This document shows, piece by piece, positions 17,726 to 27,214 of a stretch of 64,000 nucleotides of DNA. The translations under genes were made by a program, and so were the position numbers. The notes below the pieces were generated by a model, which was given only the letters and a program-made list of their open reading frames with translations, was not told the origin of the DNA and did no database searches. This DNA comes from Leptospira sp. GIMC2001. GTDB lineage: Bacteria; Spirochaetota; Leptospiria; Leptospirales; Leptospiraceae. The stretch is taken from assembly GCF_028462125.1 (NCBI RefSeq), contig NZ_CP115468.1, positions 3,527,559 to 3,591,558 on the forward strand. Direction: 5' to 3'. Each line of letters begins with the position of its first letter. The first letter of the stretch is position 1.

Positions 17726-19240
17726 TTAAGTATTGAATTTGCTCTTTAGATCTATTGACTTCGACCATTTCTGAGTGATTAAAGAGACGAAATAAATTGT
17801 TAACAATCCCATTACCATAGAAAAACTTCGCAATGGAAAATTCTCGTCTGGATAAGGAAGGAATGGATCGAATCCAAAAGTTTCCTCTCCGCCTCCAATT
17901 CTCAGAAAAAAAGATACTACGAATCCTGCCACAGCACCAATACGATTCGCACCTTTATAAAATAAAGCCATAGTTAGCTGAGGAAAAAGCACAACATAGA
18001 CAAGATCAGCACATAGAAACCAAAGCGCATAGACACTTTGAACTTGGAGAGAAATCGCAGTAGCGATTGCACCAATCACTACGATGCCAATTTGCACTAC
18101 CCTTTTTACTTCTTTCGGATTCTCCTGTTTATCTGTAGGATTTTTTTTACGATAGTCCGTAAACGGCTTATAGATATTCCAATAAAACATAGAACTCGCA
18201 GAAAGTATGGAAGAGTCAATAGATGACATCACTGCTGCTGCAACGGCTGCGAGCCCAACGGTTGCAATCAGTGGAGGCGTTAGGTGCTGCAAAACATAAG
18301 GAAGAATTAAAGAATAACTGGGCGGGGCTTCTATATTTAAAGAGTCCCAATCTGCAGTAGCTCCAGCTATTCCAATTATAATGGATGGTATTGCCATCAG
18401 AATGCATCCTATTGCTGCAATATAAGATAGTTGCCTTGCTTGTTTAGGGGACTGTGCAGATAGAACCCTTTGAAAGTAAACTTGCCAAGGAATTCCTCCT
18501 AGCGCTAAAAGAAAAACAGAATCTATCCAGGTAAGACCCGAACTACCGAAGAAAAATTTCCAATCCGGAAATATTTTGCCTGCGTCTCCCATTCTTTCTC
18601 CATATAAATTCCAAGATGCAATTAAGCCACCTTGCGAATCGGTAACATAAGGAATAGCAATTGCAAGTCCAATTAATATACAAAAAAGTTGAAGAACATC
18701 TGTATAAGCGACTGCCATTAAGCCACCTAATACAGTATATCCGATTGCAACGATTGAAGAAATTAAAATTGATGATTGGAAATCATATCCGAGTACAACT
18801 CCAAAGGTCGTTCCCAATGCCGTAAGAATTGCTGAGCTCCAGAAAATTTCCCCGATTAATGCTGGAATAAACAATAAAGCTGCAATCTTCTTACCATATC
18901 TCTGCTCAAAAGGATCAAGCATAGTTGTATAGCCCAACGACCTCATTTTTCCAGCGAAGAATATTCCACCTAACACGAGGCTGATTGCATATCCCCAGGG
19001 AGCGATTACCCATACCAATCCTTGCTCAGGATCTGCAACAGCCTCAGCAGTCCCATTGATATAACCACCTCCGACCCAGGTAGCCGTCATTGTGAATATT
19101 CCTACAAAGAAAGGAATTTTTCTTCCAGCAAGAATTAGATCGCTCGAACTGTCGATTTCATCTTTTCTTGATGCATACATTCCAACTATGAAGATTGAGA
19201 AATAAAATATTGCGATGGCACTTAATTGAAGAGCGATAAT
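17726..19240 (-). CDS. Sodium/choline symporter, CHT1-like, probable AUU start
   Basis: Solute:sodium symporter that most likely imports choline for BetA/BetB. Sequence blocks match the animal high-affinity choline transporter CHT1 (SLC5A7) very closely as I recall it: FTMTATWVGGGYINGTAEAV, TMLDPFEQRYGKK, LLFIPALIGEIFW, GGIPWQVYFQRVLS, VMSSIDSSILSASSMF and GAVAGFVVSFFLRIGGGE. The first ATG (19180) would remove most of membrane helix 1. Upstream, 20 in-frame codons encode IIALQLSAIAIFYFSIFIVG, bounded by a TAG at 19252-19250; they hold no ATG, GTG or TTG. AGGGGG (19251-19246) precedes an in-frame ATT at 19240, which I take as the start. The strict start is 19180. Confidence 0.88.
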   Translation of the reverse strand: MIALQLSAIAIFYFSIFIVGMYASRKDEIDSSSDLILAGRKIPFFVGIFTMTATWVGGGYINGTAEAVADPEQGLVWVIAPWGYAISLVLGGIFFAGKMRSLGYTTMLDPFEQRYGKKIAALLFIPALIGEIFWSSAILTALGTTFGVVLGYDFQSSILISSIVAIGYTVLGGLMAVAYTDVLQLFCILIGLAIAIPYVTDSQGGLIASWNLYGERMGDAGKIFPDWKFFFGSSGLTWIDSVFLLALGGIPWQVYFQRVLSAQSPKQARQLSYIAAIGCILMAIPSIIIGIAGATADWDSLNIEAPPSYSLILPYVLQHLTPPLIATVGLAAVAAAVMSSIDSSILSASSMFYWNIYKPFTDYRKKNPTDKQENPKEVKRVVQIGIVVIGAIATAISLQVQSVYALWFLCADLVYVVLFPQLTMALFYKGANRIGAVAGFVVSFFLRIGGGEETFGFDPFLPYPDENFPLRSFSMVMGLLTIYFVSLITQKWSKSIDLKSKFNT

Positions 19241-19456
19241 TCCGTCCCCCTAAGAATGCGTACCAATTTGAATGGTTGTGCAAATAGAACAAGTGAAAAA
19301 TTTAAAAAATCAATTTATATAAGATAATCAGTATATTATTTAATTTTTAAATTTTCCCCTACATTTAGAAACTTAGTAATTTGCATTATATTGATAGTAT
19401 TGGGTTTTTTTATGATAAACTCAAAGCGTTGACAGAAATATTATGCAACTTAAATT
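19241..19456. other. Divergent intergenic region, symporter / M14-like lipoprotein
   Basis: About 215 bp of very AT-rich DNA between divergent genes. TTGACA occurs at 19429-19434 on the plus strand, with weak TTAAAT-type sequence after it, and may drive the lipoprotein gene. No BetI-like operator was recognised. Confidence 0.4.
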
Positions 19457-19462
19457 TTGCCA

Positions 19463-20695
19463 ATGAAATATATATTAATTTATATCATCACTATCGCAGC
19501 CTCATTTTTCATAACTTGTGGAAATCCAGAGTCCGAATTGGATGAGACACTTCCAAATGAGGTTGATTCAAGAGTTGAATTGTATTTTGAAGAAGATTAC
19601 TTATCAAGTCGAAACTCTTTCTTAATCTCTGCTCGAAAAATTAAGAATAAATTTCCTGATTGTAAAATTTCTTCCATTGTGATTCCAACGAAGGATGATA
19701 TAAATTTTAATTATACTATTGATTATCTTTACATTCCCGCCAGACTAAAAAACGAGAAAACTTTAATACTATCTTCGGGAATTCATGGAGCGGAAGCGTT
19801 TGTTGGTGCTGCAATGCAGAGGCATTTTCTAGAAGAAATTTACCCTGCTTATGTCGATTCTAAGAACACTGGAATTCTTATCATACATTCCATTAATCCT
19901 TGGGGCTTTCATAATGTTCGCCGTGGAACAGAGAATAATGTTGATCTCAATAGAAACTTTGGCAATTCAACATCACTTTTCAAAACTAAAAATGATGGGT
20001 ATCCACTTCTCTACGACCTTTTGAATCCAGATGGAAAAGCAAATACAAGAAGTATAGCCAATATATTTTTTCCCATTCGAGCCATTTATAATATACTAAT
20101 GAAAGGAATGGCAACTCTCAGACAGTCCATACTACAAGGTCAGTATGAATTTCCACGCGGAATCTATTTTGGTGGACAGGATTTTGAACCCTTACGTAAA
20201 CCTTTAGATAAACTTATTATTGAATCAATTGGAAATTCCAATAAAGTATTATTTATCGACTTACATACAGGATACGGAGAACGGGGGGTATTGCATTTGT
20301 TTCCTAGTGATCCCAAAGATGTTACTGTTAAGGAAGAAACAGAAAAAATCTTTCAGGGATATCAGATTGATTGGGCATCCAATGAAGATTTCTATTCGGT
20401 AACTGGAGAACTATCAACTCATATATGCGAACTCATTCCTAATATAAAAATTTGTGTTCCTATGGTATTTGAATACGGAACTCTAAATTCACATACAACC
20501 TCTGGTGCAATTGAATCAATTCATCGAACTATATTGGAAAATCAAGGCTATTGGAATGGATATGAAGACGAAGAAGAGAAATTATCAATTCAAGAGAAAT
20601 ATCGCGAAATGTTTTACCCTTCTTCCAAAAGATGGAAAACAAAAATATTACTAGATACAGAAAAAATCTGGAAAGATTTATTGAAGGAATTCTGA
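19463..20695 (+). CDS. Lipoprotein with DUF2817/M14-like carboxypeptidase domain
   Basis: Secreted, lipid-anchored zinc-peptidase-like protein of about 410 aa. The signal peptide ends in an FITCG lipobox. The M14-type zinc site is visible as SSGIHGAEAFVG (H and E ligands) and later FIDLHTGYGERG (H); RRGTENNVDLNRNF is the arginine/asparagine substrate-binding segment typical of the group. The ATG at 19463 is preferred over TTG 19457 because it gives a normal signal peptide. It stands alone between divergent and unrelated neighbours. Substrate, perhaps peptides or peptidoglycan fragments, is not determined. Confidence 0.85.
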   Translation: MKYILIYIITIAASFFITCGNPESELDETLPNEVDSRVELYFEEDYLSSRNSFLISARKIKNKFPDCKISSIVIPTKDDINFNYTIDYLYIPARLKNEKTLILSSGIHGAEAFVGAAMQRHFLEEIYPAYVDSKNTGILIIHSINPWGFHNVRRGTENNVDLNRNFGNSTSLFKTKNDGYPLLYDLLNPDGKANTRSIANIFFPIRAIYNILMKGMATLRQSILQGQYEFPRGIYFGGQDFEPLRKPLDKLIIESIGNSNKVLFIDLHTGYGERGVLHLFPSDPKDVTVKEETEKIFQGYQIDWASNEDFYSVTGELSTHICELIPNIKICVPMVFEYGTLNSHTTSGAIESIHRTILENQGYWNGYEDEEEKLSIQEKYREMFYPSSKRWKTKILLDTEKIWKDLLKEF

Positions 20696-20766
20696 ATATT
20701 TTACTACAACAAAAATGGATCAGAATAATATAATGTGAAAAGCACCCTTCTAAGGATTCATCTAAG

Positions 20767-21528
20767 TTGAAAAAAATTGCCAAAAAAAAAGTCTCTACTA
20801 AATCAAAACCCAAACAAAAGCGAAAACTATCTCAAGCACCGACATCTTTGCCATCGCAGACGAAAAGATCGAGAACCAGAGTTGCACACCATCGCAGAAG
20901 ACTCAGTCGTAGTTTTCGCCATGAACTAGCGAATTTGGTATCTCATGGAATAGGTGCTGGTATGGCAATTGCTGGAACAATTTTTCTAATCTTGAAAGGA
21001 ATGGAAGATTCATATTCTCTAAAAATATTTTCATTCATCTTATACGGATCATCAATAACAATTTTATATTTGGCTTCAACTTTCTATCATGCTCTTCCTT
21101 CACCCAATGCTAAAAAAATATTCCGAAGAATTGATCATGCTTCTATATTTTTAGCAATAGCTGGATCCTATTCTCCAATAACTCTCGTTAGCTTAAATGG
21201 ATCATTAGGTTGGCTTCTATTCGGAATTGTTTGGTTATTAGCAATTGCTGGAATTTTTTACAAAAGCTTCTTTATCAATGGAAGAGAATATATTTCCCTA
21301 TCATTGTACATCCTCATGGGATGGATGATCGTATTTGCGATTAAACCAATGCTTTCTGCAATGGAACCCGCTGGCCTATGGCTATTGGTCGCAGGTGGAC
21401 TCTCCTATACATTTGGAACAATTTTTTATTCCATGGAAAGAATGCCTTATCATCATTTGGTCTGGCATTTATTTGTAATGGCTGGTTCCATTTTTCATTT
21501 TATCGCAATATATAATTATGTTAAATAA
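20767..21528 (+). CDS. TrhA/hemolysin III (PAQR family) membrane protein with basic N-tail
   Basis: Seven-helix membrane protein of the YqfA/hemolysin III family, linked to membrane energetics or fluidity in other bacteria. The conserved segments are ELANLVSHGIGAGMAIAG (H), LYLASTFYHALPS, RIDHASIFLAIAGSYSPIT (D, H) and, near the end, YHHLVWHLFVMAGSIFHF. These histidines and aspartate would hold the metal. Unusually, about 50 residues of lysine/arginine-rich sequence (KKIAKKKVSTKSKPKQKRK, later HHRRRLSRSFRH) precede the first helix. The start is TTG 20767; no later start lies before the basic tail ends, so the tail seems real. Confidence 0.88.
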   Translation: MKKIAKKKVSTKSKPKQKRKLSQAPTSLPSQTKRSRTRVAHHRRRLSRSFRHELANLVSHGIGAGMAIAGTIFLILKGMEDSYSLKIFSFILYGSSITILYLASTFYHALPSPNAKKIFRRIDHASIFLAIAGSYSPITLVSLNGSLGWLLFGIVWLLAIAGIFYKSFFINGREYISLSLYILMGWMIVFAIKPMLSAMEPAGLWLLVAGGLSYTFGTIFYSMERMPYHHLVWHLFVMAGSIFHFIAIYNYVK

Positions 21529-21638
21529 TCATGTTATACTGTCATAGGGTAAAATCACCTATTGTCAATAAATTATATATGTGATATATTCGGAATTGGA
21601 ATGAATCATTTTAAATGAAAACTATAATTCGAGGAAAT

Positions 21639-22220
21639 ATGATGAAATCGTTAGTCACAACAGTATCAAAAATTGCAAGAATATCAATTCTATCCATATT
21701 ATTATTGAATATGGGAATCTTTGCAGATGAAGAAAACTACGTTGCTAATTTTACTCTTGAGAAGGATGCAATATTTCAAGGAACAACCTTTAAATCCGGA
21801 ACAGAGATATTCCTAAGTGATGAAGGGCAAATTGCAAAAGTTATTCTAGGTTCTGACCAAGCTATCACAGATAAAACTTTTATTAAAACGTTTCCACATA
21901 TTTGGAAGAAAGGAACCGTTTTTTACTATGCTAGCTTATTCAAAGAAAGACAAATGCCAGAGATTCCCAAAAAGATAATTCTCATGTCAGAGCATAAAAT
22001 ATTTGGTCACACGATTCCCGCAAGTTGCGAACTAACTACAGCGAATATGATTATGACTATGGGCAATCAGAAAGAATATACTGTGAGCGAAATTCAGGTA
22101 AATTGTCCAGTTGCATACAAAATAAAGGGCAAACAAATTGATCCAGGTGTGACTATCAATATTCACTCAAAAGAAAAAGTAACCAAATACAATGATAAGT
22201 ATGAGCAAGTGGACATTTAG
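21639..22220 (+). CDS. Exported hypothetical protein
   Basis: I do not recognise this ~193-aa product. The N-terminus has a signal peptide (ILSILLLNMGIFADEE), so it is probably periplasmic or surface-exposed. The mature part is beta-rich with repeated short strands such as KDAIFQGTTFKSGTEIFLSD and a later TIPASCELTTANM; the two cysteines (SCEL and VNCP) could form a disulfide. GAGG at 21631 favours ATG 21639 or 21642 over ATG 21615. The next gene starts 67 bp downstream. Confidence 0.7.
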   Translation: MMKSLVTTVSKIARISILSILLLNMGIFADEENYVANFTLEKDAIFQGTTFKSGTEIFLSDEGQIAKVILGSDQAITDKTFIKTFPHIWKKGTVFYYASLFKERQMPEIPKKIILMSEHKIFGHTIPASCELTTANMIMTMGNQKEYTVSEIQVNCPVAYKIKGKQIDPGVTINIHSKEKVTKYNDKYEQVDI

Positions 22221-22287
22221 TACGAAAAGCTTCCTATACTTTTCCAAATCCTTTTATGATGATACTTTTATTCTAGGAATCTATTGA

Positions 22288-23607
22288 ATGCATAGAAAAC
22301 TTTTTTATCTATTTCCACTACTATTTGTTACATATGGCTGCAGTACTGTTCAATTTGTATTTGGAAATATTTTCCACAGGGAAATTGAAGCAGCAACAAT
22401 TGTTGTCGAAGCCTCAAAAATTGTCTTTCCCAGTTATCCATCAGCAACTGCATACTATGGATTGATCTCGCGTGAAGGTAAGATTGTGGAAAATTTATCA
22501 GAAAATTGGAGAGATCATTTCTCTGAAGGTTTAAGTGCGTCCGCTAAATGTGATGAAAATAATAAAAATTGTAAATATGGATTCCAGAATGATAAATTCC
22601 AATGGGTCATTCCACCTCAATGGACTTATAGACCTTCTGCTTTCCAGGAAGGATTCGCAATTCTTTACGATCCAAACACTTATAGCTATAAATATATTGA
22701 CAAAACTGGCAAATTTGCCTTCACGGATAAAAAATTCCTAAGAGCAGGTAAATTTAACTTTGGATATGCGAGAGTTGCATTAAGAATGAATGGTGAAGCC
22801 TACGATCGAACGCCAAAATATGAATGGGCATGGCTGTCCAAATCAGGTGAAATCTTAGATTTTCGTGAGCCATCAATTCTTGAAAGTAGCCAGAATCCCA
22901 AGCTAACGATCCGTGAAGGAATGATTCCTTGTCCAAGCTTGGATGAAGAAAAAAATATTAAATGGGGCTATCGAAATTTTAAAGGTGAATGGGTCATTCC
23001 GGCAAAATACTTTTCTGTAGAACCTTTTTATTTTGGCAAAGCCTTTGTTCAAACTGTAGAATCCTACAAAATGATTATTGATTCTCAGTATATTTTAATA
23101 AACGCAAAAGGAGATAATTTATTTCCCAATCATACCTTTAGAAACATTCAAGCACCTATACAAAATGGACTTGGCATTTTGTCATTCATGCCAGCACCGG
23201 GTGAATCTTTCGGTAAGAGCTATTTATACAATTGGAGAACAAATAAAAAAAGTGAATTCTCAGTTGTGGTTTCATTTAGAAATTTACTATGGGATGATAA
23301 ATGGGTTCCTGCGACTGAATATAAGGAATATAAAGGGAACAAAATTGGTATTGGAGCTTACTATGATGACAATTTCCGAAAAGTCTTAGATCGAATTGAT
23401 GGTAAATATATTTTCATTGATGCAGAATCTTTCTCGGAGAATGTAAGTTATGTGAGATTTTATGATCCAGAATCAGAAAAAAGCATCAATTATTCTGCCT
23501 ACATAGATAGATCAGGAAAAATTCTTTTTTACTTTGATAAAGAAAAACTTACATATTCTAAACCTTACATGAAATCTGGATTTCTTCTTATCTCAAAAGC
23601 GGAATAG
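22288..23607 (+). CDS. WG-repeat lipoprotein
   Basis: A 439-aa lipoprotein with lipobox VTYGCS (cysteine ~18) followed by WG-type (KWG) repeats: KYGFQNDKFQWVIPPQW, YKYIDKTGKFAFTDKKF, KWGYRNFKGEWVIPAKYFS, and a last unit ending SAYIDRSGKILFYFD. These roughly 40-50-residue beta units are common in secreted proteins of unknown role. It is likely an outer-membrane or periplasmic surface protein. It converges on the following minus-strand gene with a short hairpin between them. Confidence 0.85.
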   Translation: MHRKLFYLFPLLFVTYGCSTVQFVFGNIFHREIEAATIVVEASKIVFPSYPSATAYYGLISREGKIVENLSENWRDHFSEGLSASAKCDENNKNCKYGFQNDKFQWVIPPQWTYRPSAFQEGFAILYDPNTYSYKYIDKTGKFAFTDKKFLRAGKFNFGYARVALRMNGEAYDRTPKYEWAWLSKSGEILDFREPSILESSQNPKLTIREGMIPCPSLDEEKNIKWGYRNFKGEWVIPAKYFSVEPFYFGKAFVQTVESYKMIIDSQYILINAKGDNLFPNHTFRNIQAPIQNGLGILSFMPAPGESFGKSYLYNWRTNKKSEFSVVVSFRNLLWDDKWVPATEYKEYKGNKIGIGAYYDDNFRKVLDRIDGKYIFIDAESFSENVSYVRFYDPESEKSINYSAYIDRSGKILFYFDKEKLTYSKPYMKSGFLLISKAE

Positions 23608-23619
23608 ACGATCAAATCA

Positions 23620-23637
23620 AGTTATCGATAGATAACT
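23620..23637. terminator. Small bidirectional hairpin between convergent genes
   Basis: AGTTATC (23620-23626) and GATAACT (23631-23637) form a perfect 7-bp stem with loop GATA. It has no long T-run on either side, so it is a weak terminator candidate. Confidence 0.4.
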
Positions 23638-23643
23638 CTGGGT

Positions 23644-24813
23644 TTATTCTTCTAACGTTTTCTTAAGATAGTTTAAATGCTCACGAATTTTGGTCTGGTT
23701 GGATGTAAAATTCTGTCTTCGAACTTGTTCATCTCTAGCATTTTTAAACCCAGATATTCCAAAAGTCATAATAACAATTATCGCATCACCTAGATTAGCG
23801 GGTGGTTTAGGATCAATTTTTTCAATAGCTATTTTTTCTAAGCAAGGAATATTCAATGCATTATCATAGGAGATTAGAGCCAAAGCTGCGGTGATTCGAA
23901 TTTCCTGACTTGAATTTCGCTGAGATAATTCACATAAATTTGTTCTAATTTTTTCCGATTTAATATATGGTAAAACTTGAATCACAATATACTTAAGAGA
24001 ATCATTCGGAGAATTTTCCGTAAGGATTTCTTCATAGTATTTTCTTTGTTCGTTGATTGAAGCCCAATCTCTAAGCGCTCTAAGCGCGACCGATTTTTCT
24101 TTAAAAGAACTCTTTTCCGAATCAAGAATTTCTAGAAAAATAGGAAGGTCTTGTTTACTACCATTTGCTTGAATATAATCGATCACCAAAACTCTTAATG
24201 TAGGATCCTGTAAGTAATTTCGAATATAAGAATCATATGGATTTATATTTTTGATTTTGTTCGCATTATTTGTGAAGACACCAAAAGCTATTTCTCGATT
24301 TTTTTCATTTTTTTGCTCTATTTCCTCTTTTAACATTTTTTGAGTCTTACTGGGTATTGGATACATGATGAGTCTCAGTAAATCTTGCTTTTTTCTAGTG
24401 TCGAATTCATTGCGGTAGAGTTCAATAAATTTGGATTCGAATTTTGAGTAGCGATCTTGGATGTATTGCTTAGTTTCCGAAGTCGTCATATGATCATCAC
24501 GGAACATATTGAGAATTTTCTCATCGACTTCAGCATCTGCGAATCCTTTAGCTGCTTCGATTCCGGAAATTCGATTCCAGTAGCTTTTATCATTCAATAA
24601 TAACTTGATAAATGGAAGAGATTTCGATTTGTAAGTTGATAATTTGACTCCGAGATTTTTCTTTTCGAACAATCCTCCCGTTTTCAAAATTGAATTATAG
24701 ACTGATTCTTGCGCTTGAAGCTCGAAATCTATTCCTGCCATTGTGAAGATAATTGCGATTGTAAAAATATTTAGGAAAGCGCGGGCATTGTGTACTAATT
24801 TATTCGATCTCAT
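23644..24813 (-). CDS. Exported protein with HEAT-like helical repeats
   Basis: A 389-aa hypothetical protein with an N-terminal hydrophobic signal segment (residues ~12-30, ending FELQAQES). The rest is a string of helix pairs, e.g. LPFIKLLLNDKSYWNRISGI, KSVALRALRDWA and EIRITAALALISYDNALNI, resembling HEAT/ARM repeats, which bind other proteins. It follows the DUF418 gene at 69 bp on the same strand and may be the last gene of the haem transcript, but nothing shows a haem role. Function unknown. Confidence 0.7.
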   Translation of the reverse strand: MRSNKLVHNARAFLNIFTIAIIFTMAGIDFELQAQESVYNSILKTGGLFEKKNLGVKLSTYKSKSLPFIKLLLNDKSYWNRISGIEAAKGFADAEVDEKILNMFRDDHMTTSETKQYIQDRYSKFESKFIELYRNEFDTRKKQDLLRLIMYPIPSKTQKMLKEEIEQKNEKNREIAFGVFTNNANKIKNINPYDSYIRNYLQDPTLRVLVIDYIQANGSKQDLPIFLEILDSEKSSFKEKSVALRALRDWASINEQRKYYEEILTENSPNDSLKYIVIQVLPYIKSEKIRTNLCELSQRNSSQEIRITAALALISYDNALNIPCLEKIAIEKIDPKPPANLGDAIIVIMTFGISGFKNARDEQVRRQNFTSNQTKIREHLNYLKKTLEE

Positions 24814-24882
24814 AGCGTGTAATTATAGAATATTCAATAAATTAGTCAATAGGAGAATATCCCCTATTTCTAGAAAATTTAA

Positions 24883-26121
24883 TTAGATTTTTGTCCATTT
24901 TCTGAGGACATATTCTAGTGGTCCTTGTGCAAAATATCTTAACCAAATATTGCTAAAAATCAAATTGAAAATATATATGGGAACGGAAAGGAAGAAATAA
25001 ATTTCTGGAGGCAATTGCCCATAGAACCCTAGTCCCCATCCATTAAAAATAAAATTACAAATAAATGACTGTGATAGATAATTCGTTAGCGACATTCTTC
25101 CAGATCCAGCGACCAAATTTATAAATCCGAATCGAATTTTCCGAAGGAATAAAGTTAACGAGTTAACAGTGTAATTTTTCTCCGAATTCAATTCAGCTGC
25201 CTCGATGAAATATTTCCAACCTAGGCAATACAAAAGCGATAGACTCAATCCTCCGAAAGCAAGAAATGAAGAAAATATCGCTCCATACACAAAATCATGA
25301 TTTAGAAAATAACTAATCGTATAACATAAATTTGATACAATTGCAATAATGACAATTGTATAAACTCGCATTCTGTTCATTCGGAGAATGCTTAGAATCT
25401 CACTCAAGTCTTTATCGATAATTCTATTTTTGTGAGCCCAGATCCCAATAAGAAACATCATGAATGCAGAAGGCCAATTGTAGAGAACTAAGTAGGGAAA
25501 TGAATAGAAAAGTTCATAAATTTTCTGAATTGCAGTTGTGGGAAAATCAGCAAGATGCGCTTTTATAGAATCTTGAGAAAGAGCTTGCAGGATAGTCTCA
25601 TTGGTCGAATCCATATAAGTTAATAAACCCAATAAAAAATAGCAAACTAGAGATAATAACCAAAACAATACTACTGCTAACTTCCATTCAAAAAAGGAAA
25701 TATTCCTAAATTGATATAGGATAAAACCTAATATTGCATAGGTGACGAGAATATCTCCGTCATATAGAAATGCTGCATGGATAATTCCGAAAAATAATAA
25801 ACCAATCAATCTTCTATAGAATTTCCGTCTTGACGATTGATCGGAATCCTTTGTCGAGTTTTTCGTTTCAATTTGGATTCCGAAGCCATATCCGAATAGA
25901 AACGAAAAGATGATAAAAAATTTGCCTACGACAAAGAAACTTACAATTGCTCGAGCCCAATTCGAAATCTGAGAATTAAATTCTGAGAAGCCATACATGG
26001 GCTCAGCCAAATAAGGAAGATTCGCAATCAAAATTCCAAACAAAGCAAAGCCACGCAGAAAATCCAAATACAAAATTCTTGGATTTAAATTGTTTGAACC
26101 ATGCATGGATTCATATAGCAC
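24883..26121 (-). CDS. DUF418-family membrane protein
   Basis: A 412-aa integral membrane protein of the YeiB/DUF418 type. The N-terminal signature LYLDFLRGFALFGILIANL and the C-terminal DUF418 segment GSGRMSLTNYLSQS followed by the last helices (WLRYFAQGPLEYVLRKWT) are clear, with about ten helices in all. The family may act as transporters or acyl-transfer-type membrane enzymes; its activity is not established. It starts 13 bp downstream of hmuS on the same strand, so it is probably translated from the haem operon mRNA. Confidence 0.88.
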   Translation of the reverse strand: MLYESMHGSNNLNPRILYLDFLRGFALFGILIANLPYLAEPMYGFSEFNSQISNWARAIVSFFVVGKFFIIFSFLFGYGFGIQIETKNSTKDSDQSSRRKFYRRLIGLLFFGIIHAAFLYDGDILVTYAILGFILYQFRNISFFEWKLAVVLFWLLSLVCYFLLGLLTYMDSTNETILQALSQDSIKAHLADFPTTAIQKIYELFYSFPYLVLYNWPSAFMMFLIGIWAHKNRIIDKDLSEILSILRMNRMRVYTIVIIAIVSNLCYTISYFLNHDFVYGAIFSSFLAFGGLSLSLLYCLGWKYFIEAAELNSEKNYTVNSLTLFLRKIRFGFINLVAGSGRMSLTNYLSQSFICNFIFNGWGLGFYGQLPPEIYFFLSVPIYIFNLIFSNIWLRYFAQGPLEYVLRKWTKI

Positions 26122-26134
26122 GAATCATCTGAAA

Positions 26135-27214
26135 TTAGTCAATAAAATCCTTGCATAAGTTTTTCCAATCCGACCTCTCAGCTTTTCCAGGTTTTCTCTC
26201 ACCAAAAAACTGCACTATGAGTTCATCTTGATCATCATAGACTTCAATAGATTGTACATCACCATCGGCAGTTGGTTTTCTAACTAGCCAAACATTACTT
26301 ATACGATCTTCTCGCAAATGCAAATTGAATTCTTTGTCAAATACATTCAACCATGGACCCATTCTTTTGATATTTTGTACTGTCCCTGTATGTATTTGTA
26401 CAATACCTGGATTGTATACAAAAACCATTATAGGTATTTCATTGGCGGATGCTTTTTCTAACATTTTGTTAACTGAATCTTTATCTAGTTTATTACAGAA
26501 TTTACCTTCAGCTATGGACATCGCTTGGATTCTTGACACAGAATATCGATTCAACAATCCAAAAAAATCATGCGTATCTTGCAATCCGCTCCATTCATCT
26601 AGAAATAGTTTCTTCTGATCATCATCCAATTCCGATTTTTGTATTGGAGCTTTCTGGATTTTTGTTTCAAGTTTGATAATTGTATCGGCATCATTATTTC
26701 CATAATCAGCAACGATTTTAGAGAATTCTTCGTGATCGCTCTGTTGATTCAAATGAATTTTATGTACGGCAGTTCCAAATTTATCAAAAAATTGTATGCT
26801 ACGACTTATATCTCCAGTTTGTTTCTCGTCTTGAACTGCAACTACATACTTCCAATGACTCAAGAAAATTCTTAAGTCTATGTCTTGACCGGTAAAAAGT
26901 CCCATTTGATTGTTCTTTTGGAATTCTCCATAAATTCCTTTTCTTTCATGGACACAATGTTCATTACGAGTCAAAGCCATTACATAGCCAAGATCTTTGA
27001 CTCTGGATAAAATATCTGCGGGACTAATATTGAGAATTGTGATTATTGGATTTTCACTCCCGATATCAGTTAGCAAAAGTTCAAGTTCTGAAACGTTTAA
27101 CATTTCGGCACCGTCACGAATTCTCAATTTTTCATTTTCATTCTTTAATTGAATCCATTTGGATTTCAATTCTTCTCTTGGGTTTAATTCTTTAGTTTCG
27201 TTCATTCTGTTCAC
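26135..27214 (-). CDS. hmuS: Hemin-degrading/handling factor, HmuS/ChuS family
   Basis: Cytoplasmic protein that takes imported haem and degrades it or passes it on. The 359-aa protein shows the duplicated HmuS/ChuX domain: N-terminal half around MALTRNEHCVHERKGIYGEF and C-terminal half around MVFVYNPGIVQIHTGTVQNI with GPWLNVFDKEFNLHLRED. The histidine of IVQIHTG is the expected haem-ligand region. Its start (ATG 27214, or ATG 27205) overlaps the 3' end of hmuV by about 20 bp, so translation is coupled. No hemO-type haem oxygenase gene is in the window. Confidence 0.93.
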   Translation of the reverse strand: MNRMNETKELNPREELKSKWIQLKNENEKLRIRDGAEMLNVSELELLLTDIGSENPIITILNISPADILSRVKDLGYVMALTRNEHCVHERKGIYGEFQKNNQMGLFTGQDIDLRIFLSHWKYVVAVQDEKQTGDISRSIQFFDKFGTAVHKIHLNQQSDHEEFSKIVADYGNNDADTIIKLETKIQKAPIQKSELDDDQKKLFLDEWSGLQDTHDFFGLLNRYSVSRIQAMSIAEGKFCNKLDKDSVNKMLEKASANEIPIMVFVYNPGIVQIHTGTVQNIKRMGPWLNVFDKEFNLHLREDRISNVWLVRKPTADGDVQSIEVYDDQDELIVQFFGERKPGKAERSDWKNLCKDFID

